From NCBI GenBank assembly GCA_023639215.1, contig CP097899.1, positions 4,336,001 to 4,400,000 on the forward strand: 64,000 nucleotides of DNA, in the 5' to 3' direction. Below are positions 54,301 through 63,300 of the stretch, one piece after another; position 1 is the first letter of the stretch, and the number at the start of each line of letters is the position of its first letter. The translations under genes and the position numbers were made by a program. The notes beneath the pieces were generated by a model that saw only the letters and a program-made list of their open reading frames with translations, did no database searches and was not told where the DNA came from. This DNA is from Candidatus Pristimantibacillus lignocellulolyticus. Its GTDB lineage: Bacteria > Bacillota > Bacilli > Paenibacillales > Paenibacillaceae.

Positions 54301-56692
54301 GGCTACGATCCATCGTCCCCTTCAATCGCAAAGCCTCGATTAAGTTATAGCTCGTACTAGTTGACTGCAATCGATCCAATAAAAACAGTCTCTTCTGAGC
54401 CGAGGAAACAGGATAATTCTCTTGTTCAATCGCCGGAACTAATGGAAGGGAGCTTGTTACTTTCGCAGGCTGACCCTTATATGTTTGAATAAATGAAGCT
54501 AAATTTATAATCGTACCTTGCTGTATAACATCTGAAATTTCAATAGAAACGTTTAATAGACGATTAATCTCATGAACAACCTGTAAAGCAATGATCGAGT
54601 CTCCCCCAAGTTGGTAGAAATGCTCGTTAACGTCAATTTCCTGGAATCCTAATATTTGACCTACAATTTGCCCGACATCTTCCTCTAGCGAATCGTATTT
54701 TTCAGAGTCTTTTCCTGTTAAATAAACCTTTTTATTTTCAGATAACGCTATCATTTCCTTATCAAATGCAGCTGCTGCCGCTACAGGACTCACATCCAAA
54801 TAAGTACTCGCAGCGTTTGGCTCTATCCAGCATCGGTTCTCTTGAAACGAATAGACTGGCAGATGTAGACGAGTTCTTCTTTCCCCTGCAAAAATTTCAC
54901 GCCAATCAATCGATTCACCTTGAACATACTTCGCACAAAGCTCAGCATCTTGTGTTTTATAGATAATATCCTGCACTTCTTTGATATCATCCTTCGCTCC
55001 CATAGCAGCCATGAGCTTCTCTCCAATAAATATTTCCTTCACTTCTGCTTGTGCCGCATCTATTTGATTCAACTGCATCCATTTCATTTTCTCCAATTTA
55101 TGCAATAAGTCTTGAATATCTTCCACAATGCAAGCAAATCGATACTTATAATGCCCTCGACCTACTGCAGAAGTGAAGCACACATCGCGAATCGATAGAT
55201 GCATAGCATCCTCTTGATAGAAGAATGAAATATAATCATTGGTCATTTGCAATAAGGAGCGATAGCTTTCGGCTGATAAAGTAAAGATAGAAGGACTTTG
55301 CTTCAGTTCCTTTATCTCCTTTGTTTCCGTATGCTGGAGACTCTCTTCCAAAATAATGTGGCAATTTGTACCGCTCATACCGAAAGCACTAACACCAGCT
55401 CTTCGAATTCCAGACTTCGCTTCCCACTCTCTCATACGTTCGTTGACATACACAGGAGAACGAATAAAGTCAATTGCTGAATTTGGTTGCGTAAAATGGA
55501 TCGTTGGTGGAAGCTTACGCTTTTTCAAAGCGAACACTGTCTTCACCAAACTCGCTAACCCCGCAGCGTGATCTAAATGCCCAATATTGCTTTTGACCGA
55601 TCCGACTGCACAAAATTGATTTGCCTCAGTATAATTGCGAAATGCTCTCGTAATCCCATCAATCTCAATAGGGTCTCCGAGCACAGTCCCTGTCCCATGA
55701 GCCTCAATATAGGATATCGTTTCAGGCTCGACATTGGCATCCTGCCATGCACGCACAATCACATCCTCTTGCGCTGCTGCATTCGGAGCAGTAATCCCAA
55801 TTGAGCTGCCGTCTTGATTTGTTGCGCTGCCTTTCACGACAGCATAAATACTGTCACCATCCTTTAGTGCTTTATGCAATGGCTTTAGCAGTACACCTAC
55901 AATCCCTTCTCCGCCTCCCGTTCCATCTGCATCATTATCAAATGGCTTAGCTCGTCCATCGGCTGATTCAATCCCGACACTAATGCCGACATCGACCGGA
56001 AAAGTATAGATTTTTGAACTGCCTACTAACGCTAGTTCACATTCTCCATTACGAATTGCTTGACAAGCCAAATGAAATGCAACCAAGGAAGATGAACAAG
56101 CTGTATCTACCATTAGCGCAGGACCTTTAAAATCCAACAAATACGAAATTCGACTCGCAATCATCGAACTCAAGTTCCCAGGAATAGCCATCCCAAGCGA
56201 TTGTAGATCCAAAGCTTCAATCATTCGTTTATAATCATGAAAGCTGTCTGCATTATAACCGAGAAAAACTCCAGTTCTGCTTCCCCTCAAAGCATCTCCG
56301 CCATACCCCGCATCTTCGATCGTATGCCAGGCTGTTTGTAGAAACATTCTTTGATTTGGATTCATTAAGCTAGCTTCTTTAGGCGACAATCGAAAAAATG
56401 AATAGTCAAACATACTAATATCATCTAAAAAAGCGCAATCTAGTAATTTAGCAGACTTCTGGTCAATTCCAATCCTCCGCATGTATTCTTCGATATCTTG
56501 TAAGCGATTTTCCGGAAGTGGTCCAATACAATCCAAACCTTGCTCTAAGTTTTCCCAAAATTGCTCTAGGTTTTTGGCATGCGGTAGCTTCGCCGACATT
56601 CCAATAATCGCAATATCTTTATTTGAAATTTCAGAAATTTCAATCGCTGCTTCGTTCTCTTCTTCTAATTGAATCGATTGAAATTGTAGCAT
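51311..56692 (-). CDS. hybrid PKS/NRPS: KS-carrier-C-A-PCP, no integrated AT, no TE
   Basis: A 1793-residue hybrid synthase. KS: residues 24-450, with Cys199 (DTACSSS), His332 (EAHGTGT) and His372 (NIGHLDHAAG). The linker to 680 ends in LPVYSF and contains no AT. Carrier: Ser699 (LGGDS). Condensation: 758-1185, HHIISDG at 884-890. Adenylation: about 1205-1715, with TSGSTGEPKG and GYGPTEVTIC. Carrier: Ser1745 (LGGQS). There is no thioesterase, KR, DH or ER. The A-domain pocket reads D V S Y L G G I C (K), which I cannot assign. Malonyl must come from the trans-acting AT at 57534. It likely adds a C2 unit to a seryl chain and then one amino acid. The downstream carrier gene starts within its stop codon. 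Confidence 0.92.
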   Translation of the reverse strand: MLQFQSIQLEEENEAAIEISEISNKDIAIIGMSAKLPHAKNLEQFWENLEQGLDCIGPLPENRLQDIEEYMRRIGIDQKSAKLLDCAFLDDISMFDYSFFRLSPKEASLMNPNQRMFLQTAWHTIEDAGYGGDALRGSRTGVFLGYNADSFHDYKRMIEALDLQSLGMAIPGNLSSMIASRISYLLDFKGPALMVDTACSSSLVAFHLACQAIRNGECELALVGSSKIYTFPVDVGISVGIESADGRAKPFDNDADGTGGGEGIVGVLLKPLHKALKDGDSIYAVVKGSATNQDGSSIGITAPNAAAQEDVIVRAWQDANVEPETISYIEAHGTGTVLGDPIEIDGITRAFRNYTEANQFCAVGSVKSNIGHLDHAAGLASLVKTVFALKKRKLPPTIHFTQPNSAIDFIRSPVYVNERMREWEAKSGIRRAGVSAFGMSGTNCHIILEESLQHTETKEIKELKQSPSIFTLSAESYRSLLQMTNDYISFFYQEDAMHLSIRDVCFTSAVGRGHYKYRFACIVEDIQDLLHKLEKMKWMQLNQIDAAQAEVKEIFIGEKLMAAMGAKDDIKEVQDIIYKTQDAELCAKYVQGESIDWREIFAGERRTRLHLPVYSFQENRCWIEPNAASTYLDVSPVAAAAAFDKEMIALSENKKVYLTGKDSEKYDSLEEDVGQIVGQILGFQEIDVNEHFYQLGGDSIIALQVVHEINRLLNVSIEISDVIQQGTIINLASFIQTYKGQPAKVTSSLPLVPAIEQENYPVSSAQKRLFLLDRLQSTSTSYNLIEALRLKGTMDRSHLEKTLQLLVNRHESLRTSFYFQNGDPVQRIHDNMSIEVMWMEATENDINTQLQQCIQPYDLSSAPLFRVFVFNMANDEYILLFDMHHIISDGTSMGILIREFVALYDGHELPPLSLQYKDYSVWEQEALQSEEMAKQKQFWLEALSGELPILDLPLDFVRPSIKSEKGHTLYFEIDETQTQELKQFTREAHASLFMVMMSAYQIMLSKYSKSEEIAVGTPIAGRLDPQLDALVGMFINTLVFLNKPSKNKTYEQYLNEVKEYSLQAYQHQDFPFDDLVRELGFTDLSRNPLFDTMFIMQNLKIPSMVGEHFELSSHAITMDTAKFDLMVQAVERQDRIELIVEYCSDLFHQRTIEQMMGHYIELLKQCTQHPQKKIGELNMLTDKDWHQITVQFNDLSGEFNEGLMIHQMFEKQARLNPNQFAVEFEDQFITYGELNEKANQLAKRLRSEGVQSDEVVGLLTYHSVEMMIGIMAVLKAGGAYLPIDPEYPDARKTFILNDCKVKVVLTNVSGELNLGEDKEIIHLLDDSLYTGDSRNLQPIQNSRNLMYVIYTSGSTGEPKGVMIEHRSFHNFVYTMNQHCGQTFGTKDRGLSLTNISFDVSVSELFLPLVFGGTLVLYDMRNFVNVKPLVETIVNKQITFAYIPPTILSAVAKGLLEHRDLVKLNKMLVGVESIQDVLLEQFMSLNPDMYLINGYGPTEVTICSNMYIYHSRTPEGKNVPIGKPLYNNQAFILGDGDIPVPVGVAGELCISGKGLARGYIHRPDLTDRSFVPHPWIADERMYRTGDLAKWLPDGNMVYLGRIDRQVKIRGYRIELSEVEIHLLKYSSIQEVVVIAEEDNEGYSYLCAYFVADVELSLNTLREAVLQNLPSFMIPSYFVQINEIPLTANGKIDRKALKKLEGKHSRLESYEAPSNELEKEIASIWREVLNMDEIGIHDSFFELGGQSIQAVRVQIEMEDRGLPVEGLNIVEHNTIKALALKISEFKKMEEGKGDI

Positions 56693-56707
56693 GCCTATCC
56701 CTCCAAT

Positions 56708-57517
56708 CTAATATGTCGTCGTTAATTGTGACCTTCTTTTTTTCCGCATTAATAAAATCGTTAAGCCGATCATTATAACTAAACCCGCTATGGTAACTGT
56801 AAATGCTAGTGGATCATTGCTGATCCCACTTCCAATCTCCAACTTGTACCCGATAAAAAACAGACTCATCGCAGTAGTTTGCACAATGATTGGCGCCCAT
56901 AAAGAACGTACAATAATATAAATAAGACAATAAACGGTTCCTGTAACGACCGAAATAAGCATAAAAGCAACACTCGGCTGAACGAGGCAATATGCAACCA
57001 TTTGGATAATAACCGCTACCGAAATTGGCATCACCTTTTTCAAAGTATTGAACATCAAGCCTCTAAAAATGACTTCTTCTAATGCAGGAAAAAGAATACC
57101 TAATGCAACGATAATCAGCACAAAATTCCCACTATTCATCATCATATGCACGTTTTCCTCTAAATCTGGAAACATTTTATTTAACGAAGCGATCTGAAGA
57201 AGTCCAATACTAGCTAATGCACCTGCAAGTCCAATTAGAAAACTGAAACCCGCAGTTTTAGGAGTAACTTTCACCAATTTCAATACCTTTGCCAACGTTT
57301 TCCGCTCTGTATTCAGAAATATCAAATTCCATTTGTGCACAAGCCAATATAATAGCATCGACAAACAAAAAATCGAAATTAAGTTGATCGATGGATTAGC
57401 TACAATGATTGTCGAATAAAGCTTGACCTTCATCATGAGCTCGAAGACATACATAGAAAAATAGAATATGATAAAATAAATTGCGATATTAGCTGCTGTA
57501 CCCAGATATTTTTTCAT
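56708..57517 (-). CDS. CPBP-type membrane protein C, catalytic histidines missing
   Basis: A 269-residue membrane protein with about eight helices of the CPBP (CAAX protease/Abi) fold. Motif 1 is intact: ALEEVIFRGLMFN. Motif 2 (normally FxxxH) reads AYCLVQP and motif 3 (normally HxxxN) reads WAPIIVQTT, both without histidine, so proteolysis is doubtful. The ATG at 57517 follows GGGGAGG by eight bases; the open frame further up overlaps the AT gene and has no such site. It sits between the trans-AT and the hybrid synthase. Roles in self-immunity or anchoring are inference. Confidence 0.78.
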   Translation of the reverse strand: MKKYLGTAANIAIYFIIFYFSMYVFELMMKVKLYSTIIVANPSINLISIFCLSMLLYWLVHKWNLIFLNTERKTLAKVLKLVKVTPKTAGFSFLIGLAGALASIGLLQIASLNKMFPDLEENVHMMMNSGNFVLIIVALGILFPALEEVIFRGLMFNTLKKVMPISVAVIIQMVAYCLVQPSVAFMLISVVTGTVYCLIYIIVRSLWAPIIVQTTAMSLFFIGYKLEIGSGISNDPLAFTVTIAGLVIMIGLTILLMRKKRRSQLTTTY

Positions 57518-57533
57518 TGTCCGCACCTCCCCT

Positions 57534-58751
57534 TCAAATACTGTCCACTTCTGAGAACCTATCCAGCTGCTCCTCCAGCGGAATACCCTTCGACTGCAAT
57601 ATCGTTTCCAGCCATTGCCGCCCTTGTTGAACTTCTTTCTCACTAGGCTGCTTATTCACTTGCTCTAATTGACTGTGAAGCTGCAATAATTGCTGATAGG
57701 GTTCAATCACATCCGCTTTCACTTTTTGAGTGTTCACATTGTAATTTGGTGTTGAAGCAGCAATCGCTAAAAACTTCGAAAGCGGATGGTGGTAGCGCAT
57801 TGGTCTACTTGTTTTGTTTGTGAGTTTAATTGCAAGTTGCTTGCGATCTTCCGTAACGTTATAAGCGATTGCTTCAATTGCAGCATGACTCTTCCACAAC
57901 TGCTTCAGCACAGTTTTCGGTCCCATTTCAATTGCCATTTCGACTCCCAAATATTGCAATATGTTCATCGACTTATTCCACCGTACAGGCTCTGTCATTT
58001 GCAGCGTTAATTCCTCAACTAAACTTTGCTTCTTTAAATCAATCGCATGACCTGTGACATTCGATAAAACTTTATATTGCAATGCCCCAACTTGAATCTG
58101 CTCAAGCTCGTGCTTCAATTGATCGGCAGCAGACTGCATAAATGGATGATGAAAAGCAGCTCCCACCTGCAAATTGGTCACCTTAGCTCCTATCTTTCGG
58201 AAATAAGATGCCACTTGCTCTAGCGCTGAATAGGATACCGAGATGACGACTTGAAACGGTCCATTATAACAAGCTATACAAGCTTCTTCCTTACTTTGAA
58301 CAAGTTTTGTCAATTGTTCCTCGACCGTTAAATAATCGATTCCACCAACAGCAATCATTGTACCCAGACCCAGTTCTGCCGCCGCCTTCATCGTTTTCCC
58401 TCTAAAATCAACCAGCTTCAAGGCATCTTCAAAGGATATCGACCCAGCGCTGCAAAGCGCGGTATACTCACCCAAACTATGTCCAGCTGCCGCAAAAGGA
58501 CGCAGTCCAAACTCCTCCATATACACTCGATACATCGCAATAGAAGTAGTCATTAGTGCCGGTTGGGCAATATCAGTACTCGTTAACTCTTCTAGTGAGC
58601 CATAAAAACAGGTGTCGGCTATATTCCAGCCAAGAATATCATTCGCTTCTTCAAAAGTTTGTTTAGCAATGGGATGATGATCATAGAACCACTTCCCCAT
58701 TCCAACCATTTGAGAGCCTTGTCCTGGGAATAACAAGACTACTTTTTTCAT
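57534..58751 (-). CDS. stand-alone acyltransferase (trans-AT, malonyl type)
   Basis: A 405-residue protein. Residues 1-300 are a FabD-like acyltransferase: LFPGQGSQMVGMG, nucleophile GHSLGEYTA (about residue 92), VDFRGKTM and AAFHHPFM, features of malonyl-selective enzymes. A C-terminal extension of about 100 residues (from HHPLSKFLAI onward) is not part of the usual FabD domain. The KS protein lacks an AT, so this enzyme should load its carrier in trans, as in trans-AT polyketide systems. Its ATG overlaps the stop of the preceding CPBP gene (ATGA), with GAGGTGAG upstream. Confidence 0.9.
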   Translation of the reverse strand: MKKVVLLFPGQGSQMVGMGKWFYDHHPIAKQTFEEANDILGWNIADTCFYGSLEELTSTDIAQPALMTTSIAMYRVYMEEFGLRPFAAAGHSLGEYTALCSAGSISFEDALKLVDFRGKTMKAAAELGLGTMIAVGGIDYLTVEEQLTKLVQSKEEACIACYNGPFQVVISVSYSALEQVASYFRKIGAKVTNLQVGAAFHHPFMQSAADQLKHELEQIQVGALQYKVLSNVTGHAIDLKKQSLVEELTLQMTEPVRWNKSMNILQYLGVEMAIEMGPKTVLKQLWKSHAAIEAIAYNVTEDRKQLAIKLTNKTSRPMRYHHPLSKFLAIAASTPNYNVNTQKVKADVIEPYQQLLQLHSQLEQVNKQPSEKEVQQGRQWLETILQSKGIPLEEQLDRFSEVDSI

Positions 58752-59521
58752 TTACTCACCTCATTTATTAAGGATATCGATGAGCGTTCTCTCACTGTCA
58801 ATAAAAGATGAATAACTAATAAAACAAGGAGTCCAACTAAACTCACCGTAAACAAAAGCGTTGGAGAAATATCATTAATTTGCGAACCCGCTTGGAGCCA
58901 AAACATAACCGTTCCGCTACTAAATATATGAGTAATTAACGAAGCCCAAAGAGATTGGGAGGCCCAGCTAATGACCCCATACACAAGTGCTCCTAGTGCT
59001 GCAAAACTTCCTAATATCGGATCCATTAGAATGAGCCCAAATAAAATTGCTTGAACAGCTAACGCGATGTAAGCTGGAGACACGATACGTAGTTCATTAA
59101 ATATTAATCCCCTGAATAGTACTTCTTCAAATAAAGAGCCGACTAATACAGTGCCTAGTAAGGTTAACCAAATCGTGCTCCCTCCACCTACAAATTCAAC
59201 TAAACTATAAATTTGCGGCCATTGCTCCCGAATGCTGGGAAGACTAGCAGTACTATAGATGACCGTTCCTAATGCTACTCCAATCATAGGTGCATTAATA
59301 AATGTGTTTTTTTGCGATGTACGCTTAAAGCGACAAAATGAAAACAATGAGCGCTTACGAGCCTTTAACAAGAGCCAATAAATGATAAGCGTAACTCCAT
59401 TGTTCAAGATAAATAATACTTCAGAGGATACTTGATATAATATCCTCTGGCTAACAAGCTGAATGACAACATAGACCGCTAAATATAACACGATAAAAGC
59501 GATGGCTCGGACGATTTTCAC
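58748..59521 (-). CDS. CPBP-type membrane protein B
   Basis: A 257-residue membrane protein with about eight helices. Motif 1 FEEVLFRGLIFN is intact. Motif 2 reads LFGLILMD, without the histidine. Motif 3 LWASLITHIFSS keeps a histidine but has Ser for Asn. It may still bind a metal poorly, or act non-catalytically. GTG start at 59521 overlaps the stop of the CPBP A gene (GTGA), with AAGGAG eight bases upstream, and its own stop overlaps the AT start. Confidence 0.78.
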   Translation of the reverse strand: MKIVRAIAFIVLYLAVYVVIQLVSQRILYQVSSEVLFILNNGVTLIIYWLLLKARKRSLFSFCRFKRTSQKNTFINAPMIGVALGTVIYSTASLPSIREQWPQIYSLVEFVGGGSTIWLTLLGTVLVGSLFEEVLFRGLIFNELRIVSPAYIALAVQAILFGLILMDPILGSFAALGALVYGVISWASQSLWASLITHIFSSGTVMFWLQAGSQINDISPTLLFTVSLVGLLVLLVIHLLLTVRERSSISLINEVSK

Positions 59522-60327
59522 AAGCTATTCTCCTTTTGGATCGCATGTATACGCGATCCCCTATGTTTATTGAAAATAACGACTAATAAAACAACAATAA
59601 GAATACCGGTAACCGTTAAAAATGTGTATTGCATAGTTGGATCTGTCACATGAGTGTCCGTTCTTCTAAATAAAAACTGGCTGCCTTGACATGCATATTG
59701 TGCTAATATAGGTGCCCAAATCGTACGATAACGAACATACAACAAAGCGAATACTACCGCCCCTATAAATCCATACGTAGTCAATGGAATGTCAAAGTTG
59801 AAAAATAATCCGCCATATAGTAAGCCTTGAACGATAATAGCAATTGTAAGTGGTACAAGCTTACGCAACTCCTTAAAAATCATGCCGCGAAATAGCATTT
59901 CTTTGAAAATATTTCCATACAATAAAAATGCAAGAAAGACTAGTACGCTTGGTCCATCATTAAGATAAGCTAAAATCTCCTCAAACTGTGGAAACTGGGC
60001 TTGTATCCAAGTCAAACTAAAAAACAAGTCTGTAAACCATCCCATTAACAGTCCAATCGATACAATCGTTACTATTTGCAGCAGGCTTGGTCTTGTAAAA
60101 TTAGCCTCTTTAAAAATATGAACCTTTCGAACTTTTAACATAATCAAAAATAAAATAGGCATTTGAATAATATCATTAAATACAATAAATGTAAGCGGGT
60201 TTTCTGCAAACCAACTAGAGGTTGGAAAAATTATTCTCGAATAAACCTGTAATAAACCGTAAAATAAAACAAAATAAATGGCAATGATCCATACCATATT
60301 AAATATGCTTCTATACTTTGTTTTCAT
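59518..60327 (-). CDS. CPBP-type membrane protein A, most degenerate
   Basis: A 269-residue membrane protein related to the two CPBP proteins downstream. Motif 1 reads FKEMLFRGMIFK, with Lys for the first Glu. Motif 2 (YGGLFFN) and motif 3 (WAPILAQYA) both lack histidine. It follows the NRPS stop codon by 19 bases and overlaps the next gene. GAAGGCGAGAG precedes the ATG at 60327. It appears to be a non-catalytic member. The three proteins look like duplicates that have drifted apart. Confidence 0.76.
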   Translation of the reverse strand: MKTKYRSIFNMVWIIAIYFVLFYGLLQVYSRIIFPTSSWFAENPLTFIVFNDIIQMPILFLIMLKVRKVHIFKEANFTRPSLLQIVTIVSIGLLMGWFTDLFFSLTWIQAQFPQFEEILAYLNDGPSVLVFLAFLLYGNIFKEMLFRGMIFKELRKLVPLTIAIIVQGLLYGGLFFNFDIPLTTYGFIGAVVFALLYVRYRTIWAPILAQYACQGSQFLFRRTDTHVTDPTMQYTFLTVTGILIVVLLVVIFNKHRGSRIHAIQKENSL

Positions 60328-60346
60328 TTCTCACTCTCGCCTTCTT

Positions 60347-63300
60347 TCAATTCTGTGGATCTTCTTTTGTAACTGCAACGTTTAACTCGACTGTAAAGGC
60401 TTCAATCACTTGATCCATAACCTGAACGAAAGAATTGAGAAACCTTTTCATTCTTTCCTGATTCAAACGTTTTCCATTAAATTGAAGTGCCAGCTGTATC
60501 TCCTGCTTATCAGACATGCTCGCTCCAAGACAAATATCATAGTCGCTTTCCTCTACGAAAGAATGAAGCTCATCCATCGAGAATACAGGTAATAGAACTC
60601 CCTTTGCTCTTGTTTTCACGATTTTTCCACGCCATTCGGACAGTGGAACAATCTCAGCTGACTCCTGCTTGAGACATTCGTGGATATTCAATATCAGTTG
60701 TTTAAAGTCACTTACTTGAGTAAAGTTTTGATGCAGTTCAATAACCTGAACATGTTTTTGCACAACTTGAATGATAATATCCTGCTCCTTAGAACGTTGG
60801 TGGAGTAAATAACAATATATAGCAAGCCATATTTCATTGATGTCCACTTCTAAATCGGCAGCAATATACGACAGATATTGTATCGTTTCACTCTTAGGTG
60901 AATAAAAATATTCCATTCTCATTTGCTGTGATCCAAGAAACTCAAAATCAGTTAATGGCCACGACAACAGCGGAACTTTCTTAACTACACTTTGCTGTTT
61001 CTGAGCTTGAATATATTCGGACAGTTTAAATATCGTAGGATGCGCGAATAAATCGGTCACTTTAACTACATCAGGATACAAGGAAGTAATTTCTGCTTGC
61101 ACCCTTATGAGCAGTAATGAATTCCCTCCGATATCAAAAAAGTTGTCGTGAACACTAAAGGTTTCGATCCCTGATAATTCTTTCCAAATCATCGCCAATT
61201 GCTGCTCGATTTCGTTATTAGGTAATACTAAAGTGTCGTTTCCTTCTACCAGTCTTTGCGGCTGTGGAAGTGCTTTTCGATCTATCTTCCCATTAAAGCC
61301 AAGAGGCATTTGTTCTACTTGAATGATATAACCAGGTACCATATATTCTGGTACTTTTTGCTGCAGCCACTGCTTAACTTCTGTACTGGAAAGGGATTTG
61401 CTTGCCACAATATAACCGCAAAGATATACCTCTTGCTGCTTGTTATGCATTACGACTACAACACATTCCCGGATATGCTCATGCTCCAGCACAATATGCT
61501 CAATCTCCCCTAATTCAATCCGGAAACCACGAATTTTGACTTGGTTATCCTTTCTTCCCAAGTATTGAATATTTCCGTCTGGCATCCATTTAGCTAAATC
61601 TCCTGTACGATACATCTTTTGCCCAGCTTGGAATGGGTGATCTACGAACACTTTTTCAGTCAATTCCGGTCGGTTCACATAGCCTCGCGCCAAGCCATCT
61701 CCTGCAATACATAATTCTCCTGGAACACCAATCGGTTGCACGTTGAATTGATCGTTTAAAATCAATAACGAAGTATTATAGATTGGTTTGCCGATCGGCA
61801 CAGCGTTTGTTGGCGCATTCCAACTGCATTCGTAACTAGACACATCAACAGTTGCTTCCGTTGGCCCATATAAATTAATTAATCGTGTATTGAAATGATC
61901 ATTTAACCATTTAAATTGATCCACCTGCGGAACTTGCAATGTTTCACCGCTTGCAAAAACATAGGCAAGACTTTTTAGCCCCGGGATCGTATTCAAACGA
62001 TGGCAATGCTCCAAAAACAGCTTGAGCATAGGTGGAACGAAATGCATATGACTCACTTGATATTGTTCGATTGCTTTCACAATAAGCGTCGGATCTTTTT
62101 CCCCGCCATTTTCCAAAAGAGCCACCTTACTACCAGAAATCATCCACCAAAACAGTTCCCATACAGACACATCAAATGTAAATGGTGTTTTCTGTAAAAT
62201 CACACTATCTTGTAAAAGTGGATATTGATCCTGCATCCATAGGAGTCGATTCGTGACTGATCGATGCTCGATCATTGTCCCTTTTGGCTGCCCCGTTGAA
62301 CCTGATGTATAAATGACATATGCCAAATTCCGACTCGTATGCACAAGTGGAGGATTGCTGCTGTCAGAATGATAGGATGACTCCTTGTCCACATCAATTT
62401 CTATTATTGCTTGAGCTTCGCCTGTTTTCTCTCCTAATAGATTCAAATATTTTGTACGGCTTATTAAAATATTGGATCCGCTATCCTGCAATAAAAATTG
62501 AATTCGCTCTGTCGGGAAATCAGGAGACACCGGCAAATATGCTCCTCCTGCTTTCCAAATCGCCAAAATGGAAATCAGCATTTCTGGAGAACGCTCAATC
62601 AATAATGGAACAATTCCATCCGGCTTAGTACCGTTTTCACGCAAGGTTCGCGCCAGTTGATTCGCTCGCTCATTAAGCTTACCGTAAGTGAGCGATTCAT
62701 CTGCCCATTGAATCGCAATATGATCTGCTTTTTCCACTGCCTGGATCTCGAAAAAATCAAGCAGTGTCCGATCATCTGGATAAGCCTTTGATGTTGCATT
62801 AAAATCATTGATTCCAACTTGCTTTTCTTGCTCACTCATCCAGTTCAGCTCAGCGATTGTACTAGTTGGATTTTTACATACACTTTGAATAATTTGAATA
62901 TAATGCTGCAGCATTCTCTCAGCGGTTTCTTTCGTAAATAAAGAAGTCGCATATTCCAGGTTTAATGTAAATGCTGAAGTATGCTCGATAACTTCCAAAG
63001 TCAAATCAAATTTTGCAGTTTCATGCTTAAGTGCATATGGCGTAAACGTAATCTCATCTGACCTCAGTTCAGGCATCCCCATGTTTTGTACAATAAACAT
63101 AGCATCGAACAATGGATTGCGTGAAAGATCCCGTTCAAGCTTCAATTGTTCAATCAAATGCTCAAATGGATAGTCTTGATGTTCAAACGCCTCGATGGTT
63201 AACTCTTTCGTTGCAGCTAACAGCTCGCTATAGCTTTTGTCTGCTTCAACTTTTGTTTTTAAAGCTAGCGTATTAACGAACATTCCGATCAGAGGTTGGA

